This document shows positions 37,643 to 47,129 of a stretch of 64,000 nucleotides of DNA, piece after piece. This DNA comes from Tissierella simiarum (GTDB lineage: Bacteria; Bacillota; Clostridia; Tissierellales; Tissierellaceae). Numbering within the stretch: position 1 is the first letter of the stretch; every line of letters begins with the position of its first letter. The notes beneath the pieces are model-generated. The model ran no database searches, was not told the origin of the DNA, and worked only from the letters and a program-made list of their open reading frames with translations. The stretch covers positions 27,194-91,193 of the forward strand of contig NZ_JAHLPM010000014.1 in assembly GCF_018917865.1 (NCBI RefSeq). The letters are read 5' to 3'. A program made the position numbers and the translations under genes.

Positions 37643-38890
37643 ATGAAAGAAAGTTACGAAAAATATACAACGGCTTATATAATGAATCATTTCAATGTAT
37701 CTCGACAGACCTTATATAACTGGATAAAACAAGGATTAATTTCGGAACCGTCTAGAGATTGGCGAGGGTGGCGTATATGGACAGAGGAATCTATTTATGA
37801 AATTCAAGATGTAATATTAAATAAAAAGAGCAAAGATTATAAAAACAATAATTTTCTTGAAGTTAATGAACTGTATATAAATAATAGAAGATATTTAGGA
37901 AGTAAGTATAAATTATTGCCATTTATAAAAAATGTAGTTAAAGATCAATGTGGTCATGTGAAAACTTTTAGTGATGTATTTGCGGGTACTGGTGTAGTTG
38001 GACATGCCTTTAATAAAGTGGATACTAAAGTCATAGTTAATGATATCTTATATTCTAATTATTTGTCATATATTACTTGGTTTAGTGATGAAAAGTATGA
38101 TTCAGTAAAAATTAATAAGTTAATTAATGAACTTAATCATATTTCTTGTAGTAAAGAAAATTATGTATCAAGAAATTTTGGAAATAAATATTTTACAATG
38201 GATAATGCAAAGAAGATTGGAGCTATAAGACAGGAAATAGAGTTAATTTCTCCAAGTTTAAGTTTTAGAGAAAAGGCTATATTAATTACTTCTTTGATTT
38301 ATGCCATAGATAAAGCAGCTAACACTTGTGGCCACTACGATGCCTTTAGAAAAAAGATGGATACAATACAACCTTTAAAACTTCAAATACCAATCATTAA
38401 TGATAAGTTAAATAAAAACAATGAAATTTATAGAGAAGATGCGAATAAACTTGTAAGAACAATCTCTAGTGACTTAGTGTATATAGATACCCCTTATAAT
38501 TCCAGACAATATTCGGATTCCTATCATCTATTGGAAAACATAGCTCAATGGAATAAGCCAGAGGTCTGTGGAGTAGCTAAGAAAATGATAGATAGAAGTC
38601 ATATTAAAAGCAGCTATTGTACTATGAGAGCACCTCAAGCCTTCGATGATTTAATAAATAATATTGAAGCAAAATATATATTAGTTTCTTACAGTAACAT
38701 GACTAACAAAGGAAATGGAAGATCTAATGCTAAGATTAGTGATGAGGAAATAATTGCGTCTTTAGAAAAAAGAGGAGAAGTTATAATATTTGATAAAGAT
38801 TTTCAGTGTTTTACAGCGGGAAAAACCTATATAAAAGATCACAAAGAAAGACTATTTTTATGTATATGTAAAAAGGGAAAAAAGTTTTAA
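37643..38890 (+). CDS. N6-adenine DNA methyltransferase (D12 class) with N-terminal HTH domain
   Basis: A 415-aa fusion. Residues 1-65 are a MerR-like helix-turn-helix (YIMNHFNVSRQTLYNWIKQGL followed by the WRIWTEESIYEIQDVI wing). Residues about 75-415 are a D12-class adenine methyltransferase: RRYLGSKYKLLPFI (motif X), DVFAGTGVVGHAF (AdoMet-binding motif I) and YIDTPYNSRQYSDSYHLLEN (motif IV, DTPY at about 282, instead of the usual DPPY). No restriction endonuclease is adjacent, so this is an orphan or regulatory methylase. The HTH may autoregulate via the repeat just upstream. Flanked by iorAB and a sensor kinase. Confidence 0.87.
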   Translation: MKESYEKYTTAYIMNHFNVSRQTLYNWIKQGLISEPSRDWRGWRIWTEESIYEIQDVILNKKSKDYKNNNFLEVNELYINNRRYLGSKYKLLPFIKNVVKDQCGHVKTFSDVFAGTGVVGHAFNKVDTKVIVNDILYSNYLSYITWFSDEKYDSVKINKLINELNHISCSKENYVSRNFGNKYFTMDNAKKIGAIRQEIELISPSLSFREKAILITSLIYAIDKAANTCGHYDAFRKKMDTIQPLKLQIPIINDKLNKNNEIYREDANKLVRTISSDLVYIDTPYNSRQYSDSYHLLENIAQWNKPEVCGVAKKMIDRSHIKSSYCTMRAPQAFDDLINNIEAKYILVSYSNMTNKGNGRSNAKISDEEIIASLEKRGEVIIFDKDFQCFTAGKTYIKDHKERLFLCICKKGKKF

Positions 38891-38950
38891 TTATAACAAA
38901 CTTAAAATTACTAGTTGTAAAGAAAAATCTCATCAGATTGGTGGATTCCT

Positions 38951-40978
38951 ATGAAAAATAAAAGTCTATTATTAAAGATTATAATATCTATAATTTTAAT
39001 AAGTTTTATTTTGGTGATCTGTGTAAACATGGATTCAGATAAAATTCAAAAACTACCTATAAACCAGCAAGAAACCGTAAGGATCGGAGCAATTCCAGGT
39101 CTTCCTCCCTATTGTTTCTTAAAAGATAAAAACAATCTTATAGGATATAATATAGACGTTATGTATTCCATAGCTCTTGAACAGGGTATACCCATAGATA
39201 TAGTAGTTTTAGATAAAGATAAAGCACTAGAAGAATTAAAAGAAGGAAAAATTGATGCAGTTTTAGGTCTTCAATATAGTCCTGATTTAAGCCAAAGTTT
39301 AAAGTTTTCTAAGCCTTTTATTATAAATAAATTTAGTATATTTATAAAGCACTCTAATAATAAGATAAGAGGGATTGAAGATCTCAGACATAAAAAAGTA
39401 TCTGTTTATAAAGATGATCCAGCTTTAGAAAGATTAAAGAATATTGAAGGTATTCGCCTTTTTACTACAGAAACTCCAGAAGATGCAATGCTGCTTTTAG
39501 CTTATGGGATGACAGATGCTTCTGTTATTAATAGACTTACAGGTATGTATTATCTTATGGACTCTAAATATAACAATAAGATTAAAATAATTGGAGAACA
39601 AGTAGATACCTTACCTTCTAGTATAGCAACACTAAAAGAAAATACGGAACTAATAGAAACCTTTAACCAAGGGTTAGAAACTTTAGAAAAAAGGGGAACA
39701 TTGGAAATCATAAGAAGAAATTGGTTGGGAGAAAGTATCCCTAAGTCTTTAAAAGTTTTAAAGCAAGTGTTAATATTAATAGTTACTATTGGAACTATAA
39801 TAACCTTTGTAGCTATAATATTTTATAGAGTCAATAAGATATTAAAGAAAGAAATTGAAATAAGAACTAAAAAAATTGAAGAAGAGGCTGGCTTTAAAGC
39901 TCAGATTATAGAAAGCCTATTTGATGGCTTAATAACCATAGATACGGAAGGAAGAATATTAGGTCTTAACTCTAACGTAGAAGATATCATAGGAGAATAT
40001 GAAGAAGAATTAATAAATCAAAATATAAAAGAATCCTCATTAGCCAAACTATTTAATTTAAATCATATAGAATATGTAATTAGAAATAAAACCAAGTTAA
40101 TACAGTTAGAAAAAAGCTATGTTTATAATGGAGAAGAAAAAATTGTACACTATAATATTACACCTATAAAAAATTCTGATGATGAGATAAAGGAAATTAC
40201 TCTTACTTTTAGAGATGTAACAGAAGAAAAAAAGATAATGAATAAACTAGCCATGAAGGACAAGATGGAAACTGTAGGAAGACTTACAGCTAGTATTGCT
40301 CATGAAATAAGAAATCCCTTAACTTCTATAGATATGTATATAAAGCTACTACCTGAAAAAATTGACAACGAGGATTTTAGAAATAGTTTAATTAGAGATA
40401 TTCCTAAAGAAATATCTAGACTTGATAATATAATAAAAAATTTGCTAGATTATGCAAAACCATTGCCTCCAAGAAAGCAATTGTTTTCAGCGAAAAAGGA
40501 AATGGATTCAATATTAGGGCTAGTAGCAAATCATGTAAATAAGAAGGATATAAATTTAATTGTTAACTTAAAAAAAGACATGATGATTTATTTTGATATA
40601 CAACAATTTAAACAGATTATGTTAAACTTAATAATAAATTCAGTAGATGCTTTAAATGAAGTTCATGAACCTACACTAGAAATAAGTGGATACGAAGAAG
40701 GTAGATTGGTGATATTTGAAATAAAGGATAATGGACAAGGAATACCAAACAATATTAGAAATAATATATTTGAACCTTTTTTTACTACTAAGGAAGAGGG
40801 TTATGGACTAGGATTATCTATAGTAGATCAGCTAGCGAAAGAAAATGATGCTGAAATATTCTTGGATTATAACTATAAAGAAGGAGCCAAGTTTGTTTTG
40901 GTCATAGAAGGTTATATAGAAGATCAATGCCTTTTAGAAAGGACGGATAGCACAGATGAAGAAGTTATTTATAATTGA
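38951..40978 (+). CDS. Sensor histidine kinase with extracellular solute-binding domain
   Basis: A 675-aa membrane kinase. TM1 is at about residues 8-25. An extracellular SBP_bac_3 domain follows (about 42-262; VRIGAIPGLPPYCFLKDKN ... LEIIRRNWLG), usually binding amino acids or related ligands. TM2 is at about 272-296, then a PAS domain (about 315-430), HisKA with phosphorylated H451 in ASIAHEIRNPL, and a HATPase domain (NSVDALNE, DNGQGIPNNI, GYGLGLSIV). It overlaps the response regulator by 23 bp. The circuit probably senses an extracellular amino acid or peptide and activates the downstream sigma-54 promoter. Confidence 0.92.
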   Translation: MKNKSLLLKIIISIILISFILVICVNMDSDKIQKLPINQQETVRIGAIPGLPPYCFLKDKNNLIGYNIDVMYSIALEQGIPIDIVVLDKDKALEELKEGKIDAVLGLQYSPDLSQSLKFSKPFIINKFSIFIKHSNNKIRGIEDLRHKKVSVYKDDPALERLKNIEGIRLFTTETPEDAMLLLAYGMTDASVINRLTGMYYLMDSKYNNKIKIIGEQVDTLPSSIATLKENTELIETFNQGLETLEKRGTLEIIRRNWLGESIPKSLKVLKQVLILIVTIGTIITFVAIIFYRVNKILKKEIEIRTKKIEEEAGFKAQIIESLFDGLITIDTEGRILGLNSNVEDIIGEYEEELINQNIKESSLAKLFNLNHIEYVIRNKTKLIQLEKSYVYNGEEKIVHYNITPIKNSDDEIKEITLTFRDVTEEKKIMNKLAMKDKMETVGRLTASIAHEIRNPLTSIDMYIKLLPEKIDNEDFRNSLIRDIPKEISRLDNIIKNLLDYAKPLPPRKQLFSAKKEMDSILGLVANHVNKKDINLIVNLKKDMMIYFDIQQFKQIMLNLIINSVDALNEVHEPTLEISGYEEGRLVIFEIKDNGQGIPNNIRNNIFEPFFTTKEEGYGLGLSIVDQLAKENDAEIFLDYNYKEGAKFVLVIEGYIEDQCLLERTDSTDEEVIYN

Positions 40979-42299
40979 TGATGAAAAGTCTATATGTAAT
41001 GCATTAAAATATGCCTTTGAAGATGAATATGAAGTTTTTATGGCTAATAATATGGATGAATTTAATAAAATGATTAAGGGGAATAGACCATCCTTGGTCT
41101 TATTAGATTTAAGGTTTGGAAGCATATCTGGGCTAGATTTATTGGAAAGGATAAAAAAAATTTATCCTGATGTAGTAGTTATAATTATGACTGCTTATGG
41201 TACAATAGAATCTTCTATACAGGCTATAAAGAAAGGAGCCTATGACTATATACTGAAACCTCTAAACTTAGATGATCTTAGGGAATTAGTGAAGAAAGCA
41301 GAACAATATCAAAATATTCATAAAAAAATAATGTTGGATAATTACTCTTTTGAAGAAGAAAAGGATATTGGGATTATAGGAAAAACAGTGAAAGTTAAAA
41401 AGGTTTACGAAATGGTAGAGAGAGTAAAAAATTTAGATGTAAATGTTCTGATACAAGGAGAAAGTGGGACTGGAAAAGAACTAGTTGCTATGGCAATTCA
41501 CTATAATGGAACTCGAAAAGATAGACCCTTTGTAGCCGTAAACTGTGGTGCTATTCCAGAACATTTAGTGGAAAGTGAACTCTTTGGGTATGAAAAGGGA
41601 GCCTTTACAGGAGCGAATGAATCTAAAAAAGGTCGCTTTGAATTAGCCAATAAGGGAACTCTTTTCTTAGATGAAATTGGAGAAATGAATCCGTACTGCC
41701 AGGTAAAACTATTAAGAGCCCTCCAGCAAAGAGAGATTTTTCCACTAGGAGGAACGTCTTCAAAAAAGATAGACGTTAGAATAATTGCTGCTACTAATAA
41801 AGATCTTTCTAAGGAAGTAGAAGAAGGGCGGTTTAGAAAGGACTTGTTTTTTAGATTAAATGTAGTGCCTATATATGTACCTTCACTAAACGAAAGAAAA
41901 GAAGATATTCCGCTACTTGTAGAACATTTTATTAAGAAGGCTAATCTTATGTATAATTTGAGCATAAAGGAAATTACAGAGGGAGCTCTAGAAAAGCTTA
42001 AAAGTCATAATTATATTGGCAATATAAGAGAATTGGAAAACATAATATATAGAGCTTGCATCTTTTCTTCTAAAGGATTTATTGATGAGACTTGTATTCC
42101 AGATCTTAGTCCTCTAGATGAAGTTTATTATGACGAAGATATTATACCAATAAAATTAGGCACTAAATTAGAAGAAGCAGAAAAACAGCTTATAATAAAT
42201 ACCTTAGATTACGTTGATGGCAATAAGGCAAAGGCAGCAAGAATTTTAGGTATTAGTGAAAGAAGTATTCATTACAAAGTAAAAAATTATTTTGATTAA
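40956..42299 (+). CDS. NtrC-family sigma-54-dependent response regulator
   Basis: A 447-aa activator. The receiver domain has the acceptor aspartate in LVLLDLRFG (about residue 51) and MTAYG and K in YILKPL. The AAA+ domain has Walker A GESGTGKE, the sigma-54 contact loop GAFTGA and Walker B GTLFLDEIGEM. The C-terminal Fis-type HTH is KAKAARILGISERSIHYKV. It overlaps the kinase gene and lies directly upstream of a sigma-54 promoter, so its target is almost certainly the peptide-transport operon. Confidence 0.95.
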   Translation: MKKLFIIDDEKSICNALKYAFEDEYEVFMANNMDEFNKMIKGNRPSLVLLDLRFGSISGLDLLERIKKIYPDVVVIIMTAYGTIESSIQAIKKGAYDYILKPLNLDDLRELVKKAEQYQNIHKKIMLDNYSFEEEKDIGIIGKTVKVKKVYEMVERVKNLDVNVLIQGESGTGKELVAMAIHYNGTRKDRPFVAVNCGAIPEHLVESELFGYEKGAFTGANESKKGRFELANKGTLFLDEIGEMNPYCQVKLLRALQQREIFPLGGTSSKKIDVRIIAATNKDLSKEVEEGRFRKDLFFRLNVVPIYVPSLNERKEDIPLLVEHFIKKANLMYNLSIKEITEGALEKLKSHNYIGNIRELENIIYRACIFSSKGFIDETCIPDLSPLDEVYYDEDIIPIKLGTKLEEAEKQLIINTLDYVDGNKAKAARILGISERSIHYKVKNYFD

Positions 42300-42324
42300 G
42301 ATGAATAGATGAAAATATTTCATG

Positions 42325-42343
42325 CCATGCAAAATTTGCATGG
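42325..42343 (+). promoter_or_regulatory. Candidate enhancer (UAS) for the NtrC-type regulator
   Basis: Perfect palindrome with 9-bp arms, CCATGCAAA and TTTGCATGG, around a single A. Located 95 bp upstream of the -24 element, a typical enhancer distance. No T run follows, which argues against a terminator. Confidence 0.6.
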
Positions 42344-42438
42344 TGCTTCTAATTTATTAATGCAATTAAACAAGAATTGTTATGTTAAGAAGGTGACAAT
42401 ATGGGAGACTTAATAAAATAACTGAAATTTATAATAAT

Positions 42439-42454
42439 TGGCACAAATTTTGCA
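42439..42454 (+). promoter_or_regulatory. Sigma-54 (-24/-12) promoter of the peptide ABC operon
   Basis: TGGCAC (42439-42444), 5 bases, TTGCA (42450-42454): the GG and GC dinucleotides have the required spacing and every consensus position matches. It lies 47 bp before the substrate-binding-protein start. Confidence 0.92.
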
Positions 42455-42501
42455 AGAATTATGAATGGATAAAACTATTAAATAGTCTAGGAGGGATTTA
42501 G

Positions 42502-44169
42502 TTGAAACGTAAATTATTTTCATTATTACTTGTTATAGCCATGATATCAACTTTATTAGTTGGTTGTGGTGGAGATAAAAATGCTACAAACAATACTCCA
42601 TCCAATGATGCAGTGAAGGGATCAGATAAAAGTGTTGTAAGGATGGCTTTATGGAGTGCTCCAGCAGGTATTTTTAATCCTGTACTACTTGGAGATGACT
42701 ATGATGGAGCAGTAGCAGGATTAATCTATGAACCTTTAGTTGAAATGAATCCAAAGTTTGAATTTGAAAGTGGTTTAGCAGAAAAATGGGAGATTTCAGA
42801 GGACTCTAAGTCTATAACTTTTTATCTAAGGAAAGATGTAAAATGGCATGATGGCGAACCATTTACATCTGAAGATGTAAAGTATACTTTTGAATTCATA
42901 TCAGATCCAGGATATGCTGGAAATAAATTCTCTCAAATTTCAGCTATATCTGGAGCTAATGATTATAAAGAAGGCAAATCAGAGTCTATTAAAGGTATAG
43001 AAGTTATTGATGATCATACTATAAAGATTACTACAGATGAAGTATTTGCTCCATTCCTAGATAAGATTGCAGGTATAGATGTTATTCCTCAACATATTTG
43101 GAGTAAGATTGAAGTTAGCAAAGCTTTAGAATCAACAGATATTTTAAGAAACCCAGTAGGAACAGGACCTTTTAAGTTTGAGAAGTTTGTTCCAGATCAA
43201 TATGTAACAGTTGTAAAAAATGAAGAATATTGGGCTGGTGCTCCAAAAATTGATAGTATAGTTCTTCAAGTGGTTAACCAAGATACTGCTCAAGCGCAAA
43301 TGTTAAGTGGAGAAATTGACTTTATGCAATTATCTAGTATGAATCCTGATGACTTAGCTTTATACGAAGATGCAGGAATTCAAATTCAAGAAGTATTCTA
43401 TACTTCATTCCAACAAATGGGCGTTAATGTTAGAAATCCACTTTTAGCAGATAAAAAAGTTAGACAAGCATTAACTTACGCTATAGACAGACAAGGCATT
43501 GTAGATTCATTACTTCATGGACATGGAAATGTTGCAAATACAACTTACCCTCCATTTTTCTGGTCATATCCAGGAGATGAAGCTATTAATACTTATGATT
43601 ATAGTCCAGAAAAAGCTATAGAAATACTTACAAAAGAAGTTGGCTGGGAATATAAAGATGGAAAGATGTATGCAGATGGTAAGCCAGTTAAATTCTCATT
43701 AGTATATCCTACTGGAAATAAGGCTAGAGAATTATCAGCTCCTGTAATACAAGAAAATCTTAAAAATATAGGAATTGAATTAGATCTTCAAATAATGGAA
43801 TTTGCAACAATGGTAGCAAAAGTTAAAGATGAAAAAGCTTTTGATTTATTCTTACTAGGTAGCGGTATAGGTGCAGATCCAGACGTTAGAAATAACTTTA
43901 GTACTGAAGCTATAGAGACAGGAAGTAATTATATGGGTTATTCTAATCCTGAATTAGATAAGTTATTTGAAGAAGGCGTTAAGTATATTGAAATTGAAAA
44001 ACGTAAACCAATCTATTTTGAAGCAGCAAAGATTATAAACGAAGACATGCCAGTTATTTTCTTATATAACTGGAGTGAAGGTCGTGCTATAGCACCAAAA
44101 TTAAAAGGAGTTCAATCCTTTGCATTTGGTAATTATTACAAAGTAAATGAATGGTACATTGAGAAGTAA
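42502..44169 (+). CDS. Peptide ABC transporter substrate-binding lipoprotein
   Basis: A 555-aa SBP_bac_5 family protein (OppA/DppA). Signal peptide and lipobox LVGC (acylated C22), then a linker rich in N/S/D. Family segments include LAEKWEISEDSKSITFYLRKDVKWHDGEPFTSEDV and GTGPFKFEKF, and VRQALTYAIDRQ. It captures extracellular peptides and delivers them to the permease encoded next. TTG start after AGGAGGG. Codon use here is the richest in common codons of the operon, in line with high expression. Confidence 0.93.
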   Translation: MKRKLFSLLLVIAMISTLLVGCGGDKNATNNTPSNDAVKGSDKSVVRMALWSAPAGIFNPVLLGDDYDGAVAGLIYEPLVEMNPKFEFESGLAEKWEISEDSKSITFYLRKDVKWHDGEPFTSEDVKYTFEFISDPGYAGNKFSQISAISGANDYKEGKSESIKGIEVIDDHTIKITTDEVFAPFLDKIAGIDVIPQHIWSKIEVSKALESTDILRNPVGTGPFKFEKFVPDQYVTVVKNEEYWAGAPKIDSIVLQVVNQDTAQAQMLSGEIDFMQLSSMNPDDLALYEDAGIQIQEVFYTSFQQMGVNVRNPLLADKKVRQALTYAIDRQGIVDSLLHGHGNVANTTYPPFFWSYPGDEAINTYDYSPEKAIEILTKEVGWEYKDGKMYADGKPVKFSLVYPTGNKARELSAPVIQENLKNIGIELDLQIMEFATMVAKVKDEKAFDLFLLGSGIGADPDVRNNFSTEAIETGSNYMGYSNPELDKLFEEGVKYIEIEKRKPIYFEAAKIINEDMPVIFLYNWSEGRAIAPKLKGVQSFAFGNYYKVNEWYIEK

Positions 44170-44172
44170 AAA

Positions 44173-44212
44173 ATAATTAGGGAAGATGGCTTAGGCTGTC
44201 TTCCTAATAATT
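44173..44212 (+). terminator. Intercistronic hairpin between the binding protein and permease genes
   Basis: AATTAGGGAAGA pairs with TCTTCCTAATAATT without a following T run. More likely an mRNA-stabilising or attenuating hairpin that keeps the binding protein in excess over the permease than a full terminator. Confidence 0.5.
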
Positions 44213-44233
44213 ATATAAAGTGAGGAATGATTT

Positions 44234-45196
44234 ATGAAACAATTTATTATAAGACGATTACTTATCATGATACCAGTGTTTATTGGAATTTCCATGATTA
44301 TATTTGGACTTATCCATTCTACACCTGGAGATCCTTATATAACTATGTTAGATCCAAATATAACAGAAGCAGATAGGGAAGCAATGTTAAACTCTATAGG
44401 CTATTATGATCCACTACCTGTAAAGTATATTAAGTGGATTGAAAGAGCTATAAAAGGTGACTTAGGCTATTCCATTAGATATAAAGAACCTGTTGCGGAC
44501 GTTATTTCAAGGAGGATAGGCAATACTCTATTGTTATCAGTAACAGCTTTAGTTTTAAGTGTTTTGATTGCTGTACCTTTGGGAATTGTTTCTGCTACAA
44601 AGCAGTATTCAGTATTTGATTATGTAGCCACAATCCTTGCTCTTATAGGATTATCTATACCAGCTTTCTTTTTTGCACTGGGACTAATAAAAGTATTGGC
44701 TTTTGATTTAGGAATTTTCCCCATATCTGGGATAGAAACAACTGGAGCTAATTACACTGGTATGAAAAGGGTTTTAGATGTTTTACATCATATGGCTCTT
44801 CCTATAATAGTGTTAACTTTTGTTCAAACAGCATCTTTAATGAGATATACAAGATCTTCTATGTTGGAAGTAATACAACAAGATTATATAAGAACGGCAA
44901 AGGCTAAAGGTCTTTCAGAGAGAGTTGTTATTTATAAACATGCTTTAAGAAATGCAATGATATCTATTGTTACCCTAATAAGTCTATCTCTAGGTGGACT
45001 GCTTTCAGGAGCTGTATTAACAGAAACAGTTTTCGTTTGGCCCGGAATGGGAACTTTGGTATATCAGGCCATATTAAATAGAGATTATCCTTTAGTAATG
45101 GCAGGTACTATGCTTCTAGCTCTCTGTGTACTATTTGCTAATTTACTAGCTGACATAATGTATGCAGTTGTAGACCCTAGAATCAGGTACGAATAA
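44234..45196 (+). CDS. Peptide ABC transporter permease (OppB/DppB type)
   Basis: A 320-aa inner-membrane permease with six predicted helices. N-terminal FIIRRLLIMIPVFIGISMIIF is typical of the B subunit; the EAA loop is TAKAKGLSERVVIYKHALRNAM (about residues 222-243), which docks on the ATPases. Second gene of the operon. Confidence 0.94.
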   Translation: MKQFIIRRLLIMIPVFIGISMIIFGLIHSTPGDPYITMLDPNITEADREAMLNSIGYYDPLPVKYIKWIERAIKGDLGYSIRYKEPVADVISRRIGNTLLLSVTALVLSVLIAVPLGIVSATKQYSVFDYVATILALIGLSIPAFFFALGLIKVLAFDLGIFPISGIETTGANYTGMKRVLDVLHHMALPIIVLTFVQTASLMRYTRSSMLEVIQQDYIRTAKAKGLSERVVIYKHALRNAMISIVTLISLSLGGLLSGAVLTETVFVWPGMGTLVYQAILNRDYPLVMAGTMLLALCVLFANLLADIMYAVVDPRIRYE

Positions 45197-45216
45197 GTTA
45201 GAAAGGAGGCTATTGT

Positions 45217-46122
45217 ATGGCAAATAATATTGCAAATAAATCTTCTAATATAAGTAAAGTACAAGGAGAGGAAGGAACCTCTCTTTGGAAAATTGGAGCC
45301 AAAAGGTTAATAAAAAACAAACTGGCTGTATTTGGAATAGTAGTACTGTCGATTTTAATTATCTTATCTGTTCTAGCTCCAGTTATAACCCCTTATGATA
45401 GAGATGAAACAAATTTAACTAACACCTATCAAAAACCTTCAAAGGAACATTGGTTAGGTACTGATGAATTAGGAAGAGATGTATTTACTAGATTAATCTA
45501 TGGAGGAAGAGTATCCTTGAGTGTAGGGCTTGTGTCTACATCTATTTCTGTAATAATAGGAGTACTTTTAGGAGCCATAGGCGGCTACTATGGGAAAGTA
45601 GTAGATAATATTATTATGAGAATAGTAGATATATTTATGTGTTTCCCATTTTTCATAATGGCTATAACTATTGCTGCTATTTTAGGACCGAGTATTTGGA
45701 ATGTAATGATTATATCGGGGATTCTTAGCTGGCCTAGTATAGCACGTATAGTTAGAGCCGAAGTTATGACAGTTAAGGAAAGAGAATTTGTTGAAGCTTC
45801 AAAAGCTTTAGGGCTAACTCCTATAGAAATTATTTTTAGACATATACTTCCGAATGTTTTAGCGGTAGTAATTGTTTATACTACATTGGGAATAGCCAGT
45901 GGTATTCTTTCTGAAGCAGGGTTAAGTTTCTTAGGATTAGGAGTTAAGCAACCTCAACCAAGTTGGGGTAATATGCTTTCAGCAGCTCAAAATCTTCGTT
46001 CCTTAAGGCTTCACTGGTGGTTATGGGTTCCACCTGGATTGTTAGTGTTTATCACCATCCTTTCAATAAACTTTTTAGGTGACGGTTTAAGAGATGCGCT
46101 AGATCCAAAGCTTAAGCATTAG
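45217..46122 (+). CDS. Peptide ABC transporter permease (OppC/DppC type)
   Basis: A 301-aa permease. An N-terminal OppC_N segment (LIKNKLAVFGIVVLSILIIL) and HWLGTDELGRDVFTRLIYG are diagnostic of the C subunit; the EAA loop is EASKALGLTPIEIIFRHILPN. It heterodimerises with the preceding permease. AGAAAGGAGG precedes the ATG. Confidence 0.95.
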   Translation: MANNIANKSSNISKVQGEEGTSLWKIGAKRLIKNKLAVFGIVVLSILIILSVLAPVITPYDRDETNLTNTYQKPSKEHWLGTDELGRDVFTRLIYGGRVSLSVGLVSTSISVIIGVLLGAIGGYYGKVVDNIIMRIVDIFMCFPFFIMAITIAAILGPSIWNVMIISGILSWPSIARIVRAEVMTVKEREFVEASKALGLTPIEIIFRHILPNVLAVVIVYTTLGIASGILSEAGLSFLGLGVKQPQPSWGNMLSAAQNLRSLRLHWWLWVPPGLLVFITILSINFLGDGLRDALDPKLKH

Positions 46123-46133
46123 GAGGTGTAGCA

Positions 46134-47129
46134 ATGGATAAAAATATTTTACAAATAGAAGGATTGGTTACTGAGTTCTCAACATCAGAAGGTAAAGTAA
46201 CAGCAGTAAACAATATAGATTTAAATATAAAAAAAGGTAAGATAATGGGTTTAGTAGGAGAGTCAGGCTGCGGAAAGTCTGTAACCTCTTTATCTATAAT
46301 GAGATTGGTACCTAAACCTTATGGAAATATATCCAAAGGAAAAATTCTATTTAAAGATAAGAATCTTTTAGACCTAAATGAAGAAGATATGAGAAAAGTT
46401 AGGGGAAATGATATATCTATGATATTTCAAGAGCCTATGACAGCTTTGAACCCTGTATTTACTATAGGATACCAAATTGGAGAAGTTTTAGAACTCCATT
46501 TAGGCTTAAAAGGAAAGGAAAATTTAAATAGGTGTATAGGACTGTTAGAAAAGGTCGGTATTCCAAGACCCGAAAAAGTAGTGCATGAGTATCCACATCA
46601 ATTAAGTGGCGGTATGAGACAAAGAGTTATGATAGCTATGGCTTTAAGTTGCAATCCAGAACTTTTGATTGCTGATGAACCTACAACAGCATTAGATGTT
46701 ACCATTCAGGCCCAAGTTTTAGAAATAATGAAGGGCCTTTCAAAAGAATTGAATACAGCTATACTGTTAATTACCCATGACTTAGGAGTAGTAGCAGAAA
46801 TGTGCCATGATGTAGCAGTAATGTATGCAGGGAGAATTGTAGAAGAAGGAAATGTTAAGGATATATTTATGAACCCTATGCATTATTATACAAAAGGGTT
46901 AATGGCATCTAGACCTAATTTAGTCAAAAAAGGGGAAAGACTTAAATGTATTCCTGGTATGGTTCCAAGTCTTCATAATATGCCAAAAGGATGTGCCTTT
47001 GAGCCTAGATGTTCTAATCCAATGGATATTTGTAAAGAAAAGATGCCTGAGCTTATAGAATATGAAAATGGTCATAAAGTAAGATGCTGGGCAGTTGAAA
47101 TGGAGGGGAATAGAAACCATGGAAGATAG
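46134..47129 (+). CDS. Peptide ABC transporter ATPase (OppD/DppD type)
   Basis: A 331-aa ATPase. Walker A GESGCGKS, signature LSGGMRQRV, Walker B LLIADEPTTALD, H-loop LITHDLG, and the C-terminal oligo_HPY domain with a cysteine cluster CAFEPRCSNPMDICKEKMP that often holds an iron-sulfur site. Overlaps the next ATPase gene by 11 bp. Confidence 0.95.
   Translation: MDKNILQIEGLVTEFSTSEGKVTAVNNIDLNIKKGKIMGLVGESGCGKSVTSLSIMRLVPKPYGNISKGKILFKDKNLLDLNEEDMRKVRGNDISMIFQEPMTALNPVFTIGYQIGEVLELHLGLKGKENLNRCIGLLEKVGIPRPEKVVHEYPHQLSGGMRQRVMIAMALSCNPELLIADEPTTALDVTIQAQVLEIMKGLSKELNTAILLITHDLGVVAEMCHDVAVMYAGRIVEEGNVKDIFMNPMHYYTKGLMASRPNLVKKGERLKCIPGMVPSLHNMPKGCAFEPRCSNPMDICKEKMPELIEYENGHKVRCWAVEMEGNRNHGR

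Noticed and set aside
37643..38890. Complete restriction-modification system
   Set aside because: Only a methyltransferase is present; neighbours are iorAB and a two-component system, with no endonuclease-like gene.
44173..44212. Full transcription terminator after the peptide-binding protein
   Set aside because: The stem lacks a following T run and the permease genes have no promoter of their own, so read-through is needed; treated as an intercistronic hairpin.
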